Shown here: piece by piece, positions 46,175-55,539 of the stretch
Position numbering within the stretch: position 1 is the stretch's first letter
Layout of the letters: the number at the start of each line of letters is the position of its first letter
Source: AWTP1-13 sp963840445
GTDB lineage: Bacteria; Pseudomonadota; Alphaproteobacteria; Rhizobiales; Hyphomicrobiaceae
DNA: 64,000 bases
Direction of reading: 5' to 3'
Assembly: GCA_963840445.1 (NCBI GenBank)
Contig: CAWIZC010000031.1
Span: 32,507 to 96,506, forward strand
The notes under the pieces: generated by a model
What the model was told of the DNA's origin: nothing
Database searches by the model: none
What the model saw: the letters and a program-made list of their open reading frames with translations, nothing else
Made by a program: the position numbers and the translations under genes

Positions 46175-47281
46175 CTAAGCCGAGACGGCGACGTTCACTC
46201 GATCCTTGCGGCCTGCCAGGTAAGCTTCCGAGCGCATCTCGGTGAGCCGCGAGGCGGTCCGCTCGAACAGGAAGTGGACGTCGCCCGCAGGATAGAGCTC
46301 AGCCGGCTCGGCAGCGGCTGAGGCAATCAGCGATACGCGCGCATCATAGAGCGTATCGACCAGGTTGACGAAGCGACGCGCCACGTCGCGCTGCGCCGGC
46401 TTCAATACTGGAATTGCATCGATCAGCACGGTGTGAAAACGGCGAGCGATGTGCAGATAGTCGAGCGTACCAAGCGGCTGCTCGCACAACTGCGCAAACG
46501 TGAACCGCGCCACGCCCATCGATGCCTGCGGAACATGCAAGGTCCGCCCCTTCACGTCGAGGTCGACGGGAGCGCCCGCATTCAGGCCGGTCAGCTCAAG
46601 CCACAGCCGGTCCATCTCGGCCTCGGCCTTGGCGTCGACCGGAGTGAAGTAGAGCGGCCGTCCGCTGAGCTTCTCCAGCCTGAAATCCTTGGCGGCCTGC
46701 AGCTCCTCGACCTGCATGTGTTGCTCGATGAGGTCGATGAACGGCAGGAATAGCTGCCGGTTCAGCCCGTCTTTGTACAGCTCGGATGGCGGCACGTTGG
46801 AAGTCGCCACCACCACGACCTGCTGCTCGAACAGCCCCTTGAACAGACGTCCCAGGATCATTGCGTCGGCGATGTCGGTGACGTGCATCTCGTCGAAGCA
46901 CAGCAGCGCCGACTTGGCGGCGAGTTCGCGGGCGACGCGCGGAATGGGATCACCCGGCGCATTCTTGCGCGCTAAGGCAATGCGATCGTGCACCTCGGCC
47001 ATGAACTCGTGGAAATGAATGCGCCGCTTCGGCCGGAACGTCGTGGTCTGGAAGAACAAGTCCATCAGCATGGTCTTGCCGCGCCCCACCGCGCCGAACA
47101 TGTAGAGGCCCTTCGGCGCCGGTTGTTTCCCGAGCAGCAACGCCACCAATCCCGTACGCCGGCGCCATTTGCGCAAGCGGCGGGCGAGCCCATCCAGGTG
47201 GTCGGCGGCGATCGATTGCGCGGGATCGGGCGTGATCACGCCGTCGTCGACGAGCGCGCGATACTTTGTCAGGAGGGCCAT
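46175..47281 (-). CDS. zapE: Cell-division ATPase ZapE (AFG1 family)
   Basis: 368 residues from ATG 47281 (MALLTKYRALV); a GTG at 47311 would add 10. Walker A GAVGRGKTMLMDLFF, Walker B ALLCFDEMHVTD, sensor region VVVVATSNVPPSELYKDGLNR, and the family C-terminal segment LVDTLYDARVSLIASA. In E. coli ZapE acts on the FtsZ ring; mitochondrial AFG1 homologues help protein turnover. Encoded next to TCA genes, as in many alphaproteobacteria. Confidence 0.92.
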   Translation of the reverse strand: MALLTKYRALVDDGVITPDPAQSIAADHLDGLARRLRKWRRRTGLVALLLGKQPAPKGLYMFGAVGRGKTMLMDLFFQTTTFRPKRRIHFHEFMAEVHDRIALARKNAPGDPIPRVARELAAKSALLCFDEMHVTDIADAMILGRLFKGLFEQQVVVVATSNVPPSELYKDGLNRQLFLPFIDLIEQHMQVEELQAAKDFRLEKLSGRPLYFTPVDAKAEAEMDRLWLELTGLNAGAPVDLDVKGRTLHVPQASMGVARFTFAQLCEQPLGTLDYLHIARRFHTVLIDAIPVLKPAQRDVARRFVNLVDTLYDARVSLIASAAAEPAELYPAGDVHFLFERTASRLTEMRSEAYLAGRKDRVNVAVSA

Positions 47282-47602
47282 CGCCGCTTCGGCTAGCGTG
47301 CTGCCGGGCACCGGTCAAGGCAACCGTAGGCGCTGGCCCAATCAGACGGGCAGGCGTTGCCGCATTGCTCGCAAGATGAGCAATCGCGCACCATTCCAGC
47401 AAGCCGCCTCTGGTTCGCGGCGCATCGCCGCATGTGGCAGTGCAGCATCAACACAATCCTTTGTATTGACCCAACTTTCCAAGACCACATGATCGTCATT
47501 GTTGATGATGATTGTGCGATGCAAACCGCGCCCCAAATGCAGATTGCACCACAAGCGGCGGAAAGCAATCCGGGGTGCGAGCAGTGAGCAGAGGGTTAGA
47601 TC
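47282..47602. other. 321-base divergent intergenic region
   Basis: Between zapE (minus) and the GNAT gene (plus). Somewhat AT-richer around 47455-47530. No gene, repeat or RNA element recognised; presumably promoters for both flanking genes. Confidence 0.5.
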
Positions 47603-48178
47603 ATGAGCGATCAGCAAACCAATGTCGGCAGTGTGCGCAAGCTATGGCCTACGGAGACCGAAAAGTTCCGCGACCACCTGTTGCGACTGGATAAGCACAG
47701 CCGGCGGCTGCGTTTCGCGCATTCCGTTTCGGACACTTTCATCGAGGACTACGCCAGCCGCATGACGGAGTTCGGCAGCGTCGTGTATGGCCAGATCATC
47801 GACGGCCATGTGCGCGGCGCCGCCGAGCTGCGCAGGCTCGGCAATTCCTGGGGCCAGGAGGCAGAAGCGGCCTTCTCCGTGGAAAAGCCCTACCAGGACC
47901 AGGGTGTCGGCACGGAGCTGATGGGCCGCGTGGTCCGTGCCGCACGCAATCGCGGCATTCGCCGCCTCTACATGAGCTGTCTTGCGGAGAATTCGAAGAT
48001 GCAGGCCATCGCCAAGAAGCATGAGGCCGAGCTGCGCTTCGAGTACGGCGAGGTGATCGGCGAGATTCTCCCTGATACGCCCAACTACTTCTCCATCATG
48101 GCGGAGGCCGCCGAGGACCGCGTCGGCTTCATGATCGCCGTGCTGGAGCTGCACAGCCGCATGGTGCGTGCGGCCTGA
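47603..48178 (+). CDS. GNAT family N-acetyltransferase
   Basis: 191 residues. Acetyl-CoA-binding motif YQDQGVGTELMGRVVRAARNRG at about 95-115 (QxxGxG pattern), preceded by the beta-strand EAAFSVEKP. The substrate is unknown; the C-terminal 40 residues extend past the usual fold. It ends just before a clear terminator. Confidence 0.88.
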   Translation: MSDQQTNVGSVRKLWPTETEKFRDHLLRLDKHSRRLRFAHSVSDTFIEDYASRMTEFGSVVYGQIIDGHVRGAAELRRLGNSWGQEAEAAFSVEKPYQDQGVGTELMGRVVRAARNRGIRRLYMSCLAENSKMQAIAKKHEAELRFEYGEVIGEILPDTPNYFSIMAEAAEDRVGFMIAVLELHSRMVRAA

Positions 48179-48204
48179 TCGGGGCTGCAACTGCCGAACC
48201 GTGT

Positions 48205-48240
48205 GAACGGCCCGTGGAACATCCCGGGGCCGTTCGTTTC
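48205..48240 (+). terminator. Terminator after the GNAT gene
   Basis: Stem GAACGGCCC (48205-48213) / GGGCCGTTC (48227-48235), 13-base loop, then GTTTC. Good GC stem, short T-run. Confidence 0.75.
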
Positions 48241-48373
48241 TCCGATGGTCATCAGTCGCGCATTGGTAACCAATCACTGCCTCGCGGTGCACGGTTCTTG
48301 CGTTTGCAGGACAGGGAATGCAGGCAAGTCGGGGAGACAAGCCGTGCCAGGTCCATTTGGCCCAAAGCGGCAC

Positions 48374-48573
48374 ATGCCGCTGCACAATCTCGATACGGTG
48401 CGAGACACGCTGGCCCGCATTCAAGCCAATCTAAGGCGCGTACCCGCCCTCTCGCGCGCGGCCGAACAGATCGAGAAGGCACTGATGGAGATGGCGGTCA
48501 TCGAGCCGCGCCAACTGACGCGCTTCCCGGCACGATGCTCGACGCGCGCACCTATCTCCGGCGCAGATACTGA
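48374..48573 (+). CDS. Possible small helical protein (one frame break)
   Basis: About 66 residues starting MPLHNLDTVRDTLARIQ and continuing with amphipathic helices LSRAAEQIEKALMEMAVIEP. The frame changes near 48525; the alternative frame ends GTMLDARTYLRRRY at 48573. Helical periodicity and codon use look real, but there is no known family, and the start is uncertain. Could also be a non-coding stretch. Confidence 0.4.
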
Positions 48574-48578
48574 CAGCC

Positions 48579-49406
48579 TCATCCGCCGTCGACCTCACGC
48601 GCCAGCGCGATGATGCGTGTCAGCATGGGACTGCCGGGCCGGATCAGCTCCTCCACGACGGTGAAGTGATTGGTGCCGGGCACGACCTCGTTCTCGGTCA
48701 GCAAGCCGGCCTGCTCCCAGGTCTCGGCGATCACTCGGCTCTGGCGCAGGAATTCCGCGCTTTCATCCCCGCCCACCGCAGCGATGAAGCGGCGCCCCTT
48801 GGGCGGCGCCGGGCGGAACACGGGGCTGGCGACACGGGCAGTGCCGCTGCTCAAGTGCAACGCCTCGTTGAGGCTGGTGTCGATCAGCGGGGCCAGATCG
48901 TAGACGCCGCTCAGGCCGTATCCGGCACGCACGAGGTCTGCAGGAACTCCCGCCACACGTGCCCAGTCGTTGGCCAACATGGCCGCCGTAAGATGCCCAC
49001 CCGCCGAATGACCAATGACCAGCGGGCGCCTGCGCAGCTTCTTCCACAACGCGGCCACGCATAGGGTCATCTCGTCGATGATCTCCATCACCGAGGCCGC
49101 CGGACAAAGCGAATAGGAGGGAATGGCCACCGAGATGCCGTTGGCGTTCAGCTCGCGGGCGACGAAGGAGTACTCCTTGCGGTCGCCGCGCTGCCAATAA
49201 CCGCCGTGGATATAGACCACCAGTGGCGCCGACCCGCTGCTCGCCACGAACAGGTCGTAGCGCTGGCGTTCGCGAGAACCGTATGGCCGGTCGCTTTCGG
49301 GGGCATTTGCCAACCGATAGGCGGCAGACAGCATTTGCCACCGTTCCATGATCTCGACGTGCTCGGGCACACGGCGGCGATTGTTGTACTCGGCTTCGTA
49401 GTCCAA
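48579..49406 (-). CDS. Alpha/beta hydrolase, kynurenine formamidase-like
   Basis: 275 residues. Oxyanion motif VVYIHGGYWQRGDRK at about 62, nucleophile elbow VIGHSAGGHLTA at about 130 with the catalytic Ser, and a C-terminal GTNHFTVVEEL supplying the catalytic His. HGGYW is typical of arylformamidase-type esterases. Exact substrate unknown. Divergent from the nikR-like remnant region. Confidence 0.87.
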   Translation of the reverse strand: MDYEAEYNNRRRVPEHVEIMERWQMLSAAYRLANAPESDRPYGSRERQRYDLFVASSGSAPLVVYIHGGYWQRGDRKEYSFVARELNANGISVAIPSYSLCPAASVMEIIDEMTLCVAALWKKLRRRPLVIGHSAGGHLTAAMLANDWARVAGVPADLVRAGYGLSGVYDLAPLIDTSLNEALHLSSGTARVASPVFRPAPPKGRRFIAAVGGDESAEFLRQSRVIAETWEQAGLLTENEVVPGTNHFTVVEELIRPGSPMLTRIIALAREVDGG

Positions 49407-49559
49407 CGATCCCTCCCGACCCTTGATTTCTCATGGCAATTTGCCACGATTTTTCTCACCGCGCATTCTTTCTGCCGAAGGTGGGAACTCTTGTTCGTCT
49501 TTTGCCCTTAGAAGCAGCGGCATGGCATCACCCGCCATCTTCTTCCGACGGGCCGCCCT

Positions 49560-49954
49560 GACGAGTTGATCGCGCAGCGGGGCTATCAGAACCGCGGTGC
49601 GGGCGGGCGTTGCACACACGCCCCCCCGGCGCCGCCTCGCACTGCGTGGCAAGCCTCGTCTACGTCTACGCACGGGGTAGGCGCGAGCTGTCGAAGCGCC
49701 TGCAGAATGCCTTCCGCGATCACCATCACCTGTCGATTGCCACCATGCGCGTGTCGCTCGATCACGAGACTTGCATGGAGGTGTCCGTATTGAGGGGCAA
49801 GACGGCGGAGGTGGAGAGCTTCGCCGGTCACGTGATCGCGGAGCGCGGCGTTAAGCACGGCCAGGTCACCATCATCCCTGCTGAGATCGAGAACGAGCAT
49901 CACGCACAAGGCCATGGCCGCGCGCGCACTCATCAACACGTTCGCGTGCGATAG
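49560..49954 (+). pseudogene. nikR: Remnant of a nickel-responsive regulator NikR
   Basis: The C-terminal NikR domain is recognisable: LVYVYARGRRELSKRLQNAF, DHHHLSIATMRVSLDHETCMEVSVLRG, FAGHVIAERGVKHGQV. The ribbon-helix-helix DNA-binding half is lost except for DELIAQRGYQNR near 49560, which lies in a different frame from the rest, and no start codon with ribosome site is visible. In intact NikR two of the nickel ligands are the HxH of LHVHL; here that segment reads MRVSL, although the Cys ligand remains. Sequence error might explain the frame change but not the missing N-terminus or ligands. Likely a decayed gene. Confidence 0.7.
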
Positions 49955-50290
49955 GGGTGATCGCGCAGTCACGAGATTCTACGGTTTGAGCCACCGCATT
50001 CGATTACGCGCAAAAGAAACGCGAGGGCGGCGCGTGCGTAGAGCATAGAAACAGACGCCAGTCCTGACACCCTTGCCGAATGGTGCGCGCAAGACGAAGT
50101 CTTCACCTCAGGGAACCCTGCGACCACTCCTCGGCGAGCGGACAGTCCAAAGTCACAGCGAAAGAATGATGAAGGGCCCGGCATTGCGAGTAACCCATGC
50201 TGTTGTAAGTTTGCTGACGGTTCGTCATGCATCTGCCGTAAGCCGCATCGACCTATTGCGTCCCCGAGCCGAATCAACAACTAGATATGG
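49955..50290. other. 336-base intergenic region upstream of the first riboswitch
   Basis: No convincing gene. It should contain the promoter for the cobalamin riboswitch and nrdA; no clear -35/-10 pair was identified. Confidence 0.45.
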
Positions 50291-50299
50291 ACGTCGTTG

Positions 50300-50490
50300 G
50301 TTCTTGAGGCCTGTTCGGCTTCGAGCTAAGTGGGAAGCCGGTGCGCCTTACGGCAATTCCGGCGCTGCCCCCGCAACTGTAAGCGGCGAGCCTCGCATCG
50401 ATAGCGCCACTGGGACCTAGTCGGTTCCGGGAAGGCCAGATGCCAGGCAGCGACCCGCGAGCCAGGAGACCTGCCGCGACATCGACGAAC
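50300..50490 (+). promoter_or_regulatory. Cobalamin riboswitch upstream of nrdAB
   Basis: Conserved core elements in order: GGGAAGCCGGTG near 50331, GCTGCCCCCGCAACTGTAAG starting at 50364, CGGTTCCGGGAAGGCCAG near 50422, and the B12 box GCGAGCCAGGAGACCTGCC around 50457-50475. The ends are approximate. It is followed after about 120 bases by the nrdA start. Binding of adenosylcobalamin should turn nrdAB off, as is established for class I reductase genes in some bacteria that also own a B12-dependent class II enzyme. Confidence 0.95.
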
Positions 50491-50598
50491 GTCCTCGGGC
50501 GGGGTGTCCCGGTGGTCGCTTGCAGGCTCGCCGGCGCATATCCTGCGCCCTCTCCAGCACGCGTCCGCTCGGCCCACGCCCCAAAATGAACAGGGGTC

Positions 50599-53498
50599 AT
50601 GCCGATGTCACTTACTCTCGAAGCGCGCCCGGCACAGCCGGGTCCCAATGGCGGCACCAGAACTGCCGCTGTCGCCGATCCTGCTGCCGTAATGACGCCG
50701 GCTTACCAGGTGATCCGGCGCAACGGCTCCGTGACACCGTTCGATGCATCGAAGATCACTGTTGCCGTCACCAAGGCATTCCTGGCCGTCGAGGGCGGCC
50801 GCGCTGCCGCTTCACGCCGCGTACGTGAGGTGGTCGACGAACTGACGCAGCAGGTCGTGACCGCGCTCACACGGAGGGGCGACGCCGGCCGAACCTTCCA
50901 TATCGAGGAGATCCAAGACCAGGTCGAGCTGGCCTTGATGCGTGGGGAGCACCACAAGGTGGCCCGCGCATACGTGCTCTATCGCGCCGAACGCGCCAAA
51001 GAGAGGTCAGCCGCAAAGCCCGTTGCCGTACGCAACGCCACAACACCCGCTCTCAACGTGAAGCGCGCGGATGGCAGCCTTGCACCGTTGGACGACGCCC
51101 GCCTGCAGCAAATCGTCGAGGAAGCCTGTGCGGGACTGAGCGACGTGTCGGACGAGCCGATCCTCGCCGAGACCCGCCGCAACCTCTACGACGGCATTAC
51201 GCCTGACGAGCTGGCACTCGCGCCGATCATGGCAGCACGGACGCTGATCGAGCAGGAACCGAACTACGCCTTTGTCAGCGCGCGCCTTCTGCTCGACATG
51301 CTGCGCACTCAGGCTCTTTCCTTTGTTCACGGCCGGCCTGAGCAAGCGACACAGGCCGAGATGGCGGAACGCTATGGCGAGTACTTCCGGGTCTATGTCG
51401 CCACCGGCATCAAAGCGGAGCTGCTCGATCCGGAGCTTGCGCGCTTCGATTTTGCAAAGCTTGTCGCTGCCCTGAAGCCGGAGCGCGACCTGCAATTTCA
51501 GTTCCTCGGCCTGCAGACGCTGTATGACCGCTATTTCTTGCAGACACGCGGCATTCGCTTCGAGCTGCCACAGGCCTTCTTCATGCGCGTCGCCATGGGA
51601 CTCGCGATGCGCGAAGATCGATCGCGAGGCGCGTGCGATCGAGTTCTACGACCTGATCTCGTCGTTCGACTTCATGTGCTCGACGCCGACGTTGTTCAAC
51701 GCCGGCACCCTCGCGACCGCAGCTGTCGTCGTGCTTCCTGACGACCGTGTCCGACGATCTCGACGGCATCTTCAAGTCGATCAAGGACAACGCGCTGCTC
51801 GCCAAGTACTCCGGCGGTCTCGGCAACGACTGGAGCCGCGTGCGTGGCCTCGGCGCACACATCAAGGGCACCAACGGCCAAAGTCAGGGGGTGGTGCCGT
51901 TCCTGAAGGTTGCCAATGACACGGCTATCGCTGTCAACCAGGGCGGCAAGCGCAAGGGTGCGGTGTGCGCCTATCTTGAGACCTGGCACATCGATATCGA
52001 GGAGTTCCTTGATCTCCGAAAGAATACCGGCGACGACCGGCGGCGCACGCATGACATGAACACCGCCAACTGGGTGCCGGACCTCTTCATGCAGCGCGTC
52101 GCCGAGGACGGGCAATGGACGCTGTTCTCGCCCGACGAGGTGCCGGAGTTGCATGACCTGTACGGCCCGGCGTTCGCCGAGCGCTACCGATACTACGAGC
52201 AGAAGGCCGAGCGCATGGAAATGCGCGTCGCCAAGCGGATGCGCGCGGTCGACCTGTGGCGGCGCATGCTGACCATGCTGTTCGAGACCGGGCACCCGTG
52301 GGTCACCTTCAAGGACCCGTGCAACATCCGCTCACCCCAGCAGCATTGCGGTGTGATCCATTCCTCCAACCTGTGCACCGAAATCACGCTCAACACCTCA
52401 GATGGCGAGGTGGCAGTGTGCAACCTCGGCTCGATCAATCTGGCGGCGCATGTGACGGCGAAGGGACTGGATCAAGCTCGTTTGGCGAAGACCGTGAATA
52501 CCGCCATGCGCATGCTCGACAACGTCATCGACATCAACTTCTACACGATACCGGAGGCGCGCCGTTCCAACCTGCGGCATAGGCCAGTTGGCCTCGGGCT
52601 GATGGGTTATCAGGACGCTCTGCACACGCTGCGCATCGCGATTGGCTCCCAGGAGGCTGTCGCGTTTGCCGACACCAGCATGGAAGCGATCAGCTACTGC
52701 GCAATCGCAGCCTCCGTCGATCTCGCCGGGGAGCGCGGGCGTTACGCCTCCTTCGATGGCTCGCTCTGGAGCCGCGGCGTCCTGCCGATCAACTCCGTCA
52801 AGCTGCTGGAAGAAGCGCGCGGCGAATACCTGCGGCTGGACACGTCGGAAACGCTCGACTGGCAAGCCTTGCGCGAGCGCGTCGTGACCGTCGGCATGCG
52901 CAATTCCAACGTCATGGCCATCGCCCCGACGGCGACCATCTCCAACATCGTGGGCGTGGCGCAGTCGATCGAGCCGGCCTTCCGCAATCTCTACGTCAAG
53001 GCCAACATGTCCGGCGACTTCACGGTCGTGAACCCGTTCCTGGTGCACGACCTCAAGGAGCGCGGGCTCTGGGACGAGGTGATGATCTCGGACCTCAAGT
53101 ATTTCGATGGCGTGCTAGGTCCCATCGACCGAGTGCCGGAGGAGCTGAAGGCGCTCTATGCCACCGCGTTTGAGATCGACGCGCATTGGCTGGTCGAGGC
53201 GGCAGCGCGCCGGCAGAAATGGATCGACCAAGCGCAGTCGCTCAACCTCTACCTCGCGGCGCCGAACGGCCGGAAGCTCGACGCCCTCTATAGGCTGGCG
53301 TGGGAGCGGGGCCTCAAGACCACCTATTACCTGCGCACACAGTCGGCGACTCACGTCGAGAAATCGACGCTCAAGGGCACGGACGGCAAACTCAATGCCG
53401 TGTCCGTCACGGGAATGATCTCTGCGCCCGGCGGCTTGGAGCCGCCGCCGGTGCTTGCGTGCTCCATCGACGATCCGACCTGCGAAGCCTGCCAGTAA
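50599..53498 (+). CDS. nrdA: Ribonucleoside-diphosphate reductase class I, alpha subunit (two frame breaks)
   Basis: About 966 residues after repair. Two N-terminal ATP cones: YQVIRRNGSVTPFDASKI at about 35, and LNVKRADGSLAPLDDARL at about 150. Breaks: near 51613 (repaired AMREIDREARAIEFYD) and near 51718 (repaired PQLSSCFLTTVSDDL), each one extra base. Catalytic Cys residues are in PQLSSCFL and SNLCTEI; the radical-route Tyr region is near the end, and the C-terminal DPTCEACQ is the reducible Cys pair. It lies directly behind a B12 riboswitch and 26 bases before nrdB. Confidence 0.93.
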
Positions 53499-53524
53499 GA
53501 ACAAGAAACGCGGAGATACATGAG

Positions 53525-54658
53525 ATGCTCGACTGGTCCGAACCAGCTGCTCCGATGAAGCCTGTCAGTGTGCGCCCAACACCACCGAAACTGCCACAAC
53601 CCGTTGATGCGACGGGTCTCGGCCAGATCGCCCGTGGTGCTGCCCGCGTTTCGGTCGACGACAAGGCGATGATCAACTGCCGGGCCGACGTGAACCAGCT
53701 GCTGCCGCTGAAATACAAGTGGGCGTGGGAGAAGTACCTCTCCGGTTGCAACAACCATTGGATGCCGACGGAAGTCTCCATGCAGGCCGACATCGCACTG
53801 TGGAAGTCGCGCGACGGCCTGACCGAGGACGAGCGCCGCGCCATCAAGCGCAACTTGGGCTTCTTCGCCGCGTCCGAGTCACTCGTCGCCAACAATATCG
53901 TGCTGGCGATCTACCGGCACCTCACCAATCCGGAGTGCCGGCAATACCTGCTGCGCCAGGCTTTCGAGGAAGCCGTGCACACGCACACCTTCCAGTACAT
54001 CGTGGAAAGCCTCGGCCTCGACGAAGGCGAGCTGTTCAACATGTACCGCGAGGTGCCTTCGATCACCGACAAGGCGGCGTGGGCGCTCAAGCATACGCAG
54101 AGCCTCGACGACCCTGACTTCAAGACTGGTGCACCCGAGAACGACCGGGCGTTCTTGCGCGATCTCGTCGCCTTCTACGTCGTGTTCGAGGGCATGTGGT
54201 TCTACACCGGCTTCGCGCAGATCCTCTCGCTCGGCCGTCGCAACAAGATGGTCGGCATTGCCGAGCAGTACCAGTACATCCTGCGCGACGAGAGCATCCA
54301 TCTGAACTTCGGCATCGACGTCATCAACCAGATCAAGGCCGAGAACCCGCACCTGTGGACCAAGGCGTTCCAGGACGAGGTGCGCGGCATGCTGCGCGAC
54401 GGAGCAGCGCTGGAGGCGGCCTACGGACGCGACACGATGCCGAAAGGATTCCTCGGCCTCAACGCCGCTCTGTGCGAGAGCTACATGCATTTCATCGCCA
54501 ACCGCCGATGCGCACAATTGGGCCTCGCCCCGGTCTTCAAGGAGACCGAGAATCCGTTTCCCTGGATGTCGGAAGCTATGGATCTCAAGAAAGAGAAGAA
54601 CTTCTTCGAGACACGCGTCATCGAATACCAGAACGGCGGCGCGCTGAGCTGGGAGTGA
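53525..54658 (+). CDS. nrdB: Ribonucleoside-diphosphate reductase, beta subunit, class Ic type (Phe at radical site)
   Basis: 377 residues from ATG 53525. Metal ligands can be read by spacing: E118 (FFAASESLVANN), E149 and H152 (EEAVHTHTF), E222 (FEGMWFY), E256 and H259 (DESIHLNFG). These match the Chlamydia trachomatis class Ic subunit (E89, E120, H123, E193, E227, H230) at a constant offset of 29. The radical Tyr position is Phe156, as Phe127 in Chlamydia, and the first ligand is Glu, not Asp. A Mn/Fe cofactor rather than a tyrosyl radical is therefore expected. Co-transcribed with nrdA under B12 control. Confidence 0.95.
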   Translation: MLDWSEPAAPMKPVSVRPTPPKLPQPVDATGLGQIARGAARVSVDDKAMINCRADVNQLLPLKYKWAWEKYLSGCNNHWMPTEVSMQADIALWKSRDGLTEDERRAIKRNLGFFAASESLVANNIVLAIYRHLTNPECRQYLLRQAFEEAVHTHTFQYIVESLGLDEGELFNMYREVPSITDKAAWALKHTQSLDDPDFKTGAPENDRAFLRDLVAFYVVFEGMWFYTGFAQILSLGRRNKMVGIAEQYQYILRDESIHLNFGIDVINQIKAENPHLWTKAFQDEVRGMLRDGAALEAAYGRDTMPKGFLGLNAALCESYMHFIANRRCAQLGLAPVFKETENPFPWMSEAMDLKKEKNFFETRVIEYQNGGALSWE

Positions 54659-54819
54659 TAGCCAATAGCGGCCCTCTCAGAGGCCGGGTCTATGGCGTGA
54701 GGAGTGGCGCCGATGGATGCGTCAGGCGCGGGCCTGTTCACAGCTCACACATTTGGATGCATCCCACCCTTTGCGCCGGCTCGACAGGTGGGAGGCGATT
54801 TGCTACAGCAGGCGAGCCG

Positions 54820-54995
54820 ACGGTTCCCGCAAGGGAATAACAGGGAATTCGGTGCGCAGGCTGAGCCTGTCTAGTCCGAAGCTGCCCCCGCAACTGTAAG
54901 CGGCGAAGGGTGCTCGATAAGCCACTGGAGCCAGCATCGGTTCCGGGAAGGCGAGCCACCCACAGCGCCGCGAGCCAGGAGACCTACCGCCGGAT
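54820..54995 (+). promoter_or_regulatory. Cobalamin riboswitch upstream of the metE operon
   Basis: Core elements: AACAGGGAATTCGGTG near 54839, AAGCTGCCCCCGCAACTGTA at 54879, CATCGGTTCCGGGAAGGCGA near 54935, and the B12 box GCGAGCCAGGAGACCTACCG at 54970-54989. The ends are approximate. It lies 160 bases after nrdB and 50 bases before the small gene preceding metE. It should shut off MetE when cobalamin is available, since MetH can then make methionine. Confidence 0.95.
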
Positions 54996-55041
54996 TGAAC
55001 CCCATTCATGCCGGTCGGGGTGCATCGGCGGAGGTCTGAGC

Positions 55042-55539
55042 ATGACGCCGGTCCCGCTCCAAACCACGGCGCCTTTCGCTTGTCACTCATGCACGTCGGC
55101 CTGCAGTAGCCTGAAGATGGCACTACCGCGACGCTTGTCGCGGCCGGATCGTCCCGCAAAGGACAGCCATCGCCGGGCGCGCCTGCGCAGTTGCCTCCCA
55201 TTCGCACGCGTTGGGGGCGGCGCCGCAAGGCCGTACGGCGATGACAGCCGGATCGATCCGGGCCGCTTGATAGAGACCGCGTTTCGGGATCGTCGCCCGG
55301 CGGACGACCCTGAGACCTACGTGCTCGCATGGCTATCGCTCATGCGAGTTTGCCCTGATGTGCCACGCGCGGCGACTGCGCTAGCTGAGCGCCTGTCGCG
55401 CCTCCAGCTCGGCGTGCGCTCGCCGTGGCAGCGCCGCTTGATCGAACTCCTCGCATTCGTCGCCAAGCATCGTCGCCGGTCGTCGGCCGGCGGCGCCCTC
55501 CGTTCCATCACGCCTGTCGCAAAGAGAGGACTGCCATGA
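55042..55539 (+). CDS. Small hypothetical protein between the B12 riboswitch and metE
   Basis: 165 residues, not recognised. Start ATG 55042 has GGAGGT seven bases upstream. The N-terminal 80 residues are basic and low-complexity with several Cys (FACHSCTSACSS); the C-terminal half, DDPETYVLAWLSLMRVCPDVPRAATALAERLS and RRLIELLAFVAKHRR, looks like a real helical domain. The stop overlaps the metE ATG as ATGA, so it is translationally coupled to metE and under the same riboswitch. Possibly a frame break exists in the N-terminal part; coding status is moderately sure. Confidence 0.55.
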   Translation: MTPVPLQTTAPFACHSCTSACSSLKMALPRRLSRPDRPAKDSHRRARLRSCLPFARVGGGAARPYGDDSRIDPGRLIETAFRDRRPADDPETYVLAWLSLMRVCPDVPRAATALAERLSRLQLGVRSPWQRRLIELLAFVAKHRRRSSAGGALRSITPVAKRGLP

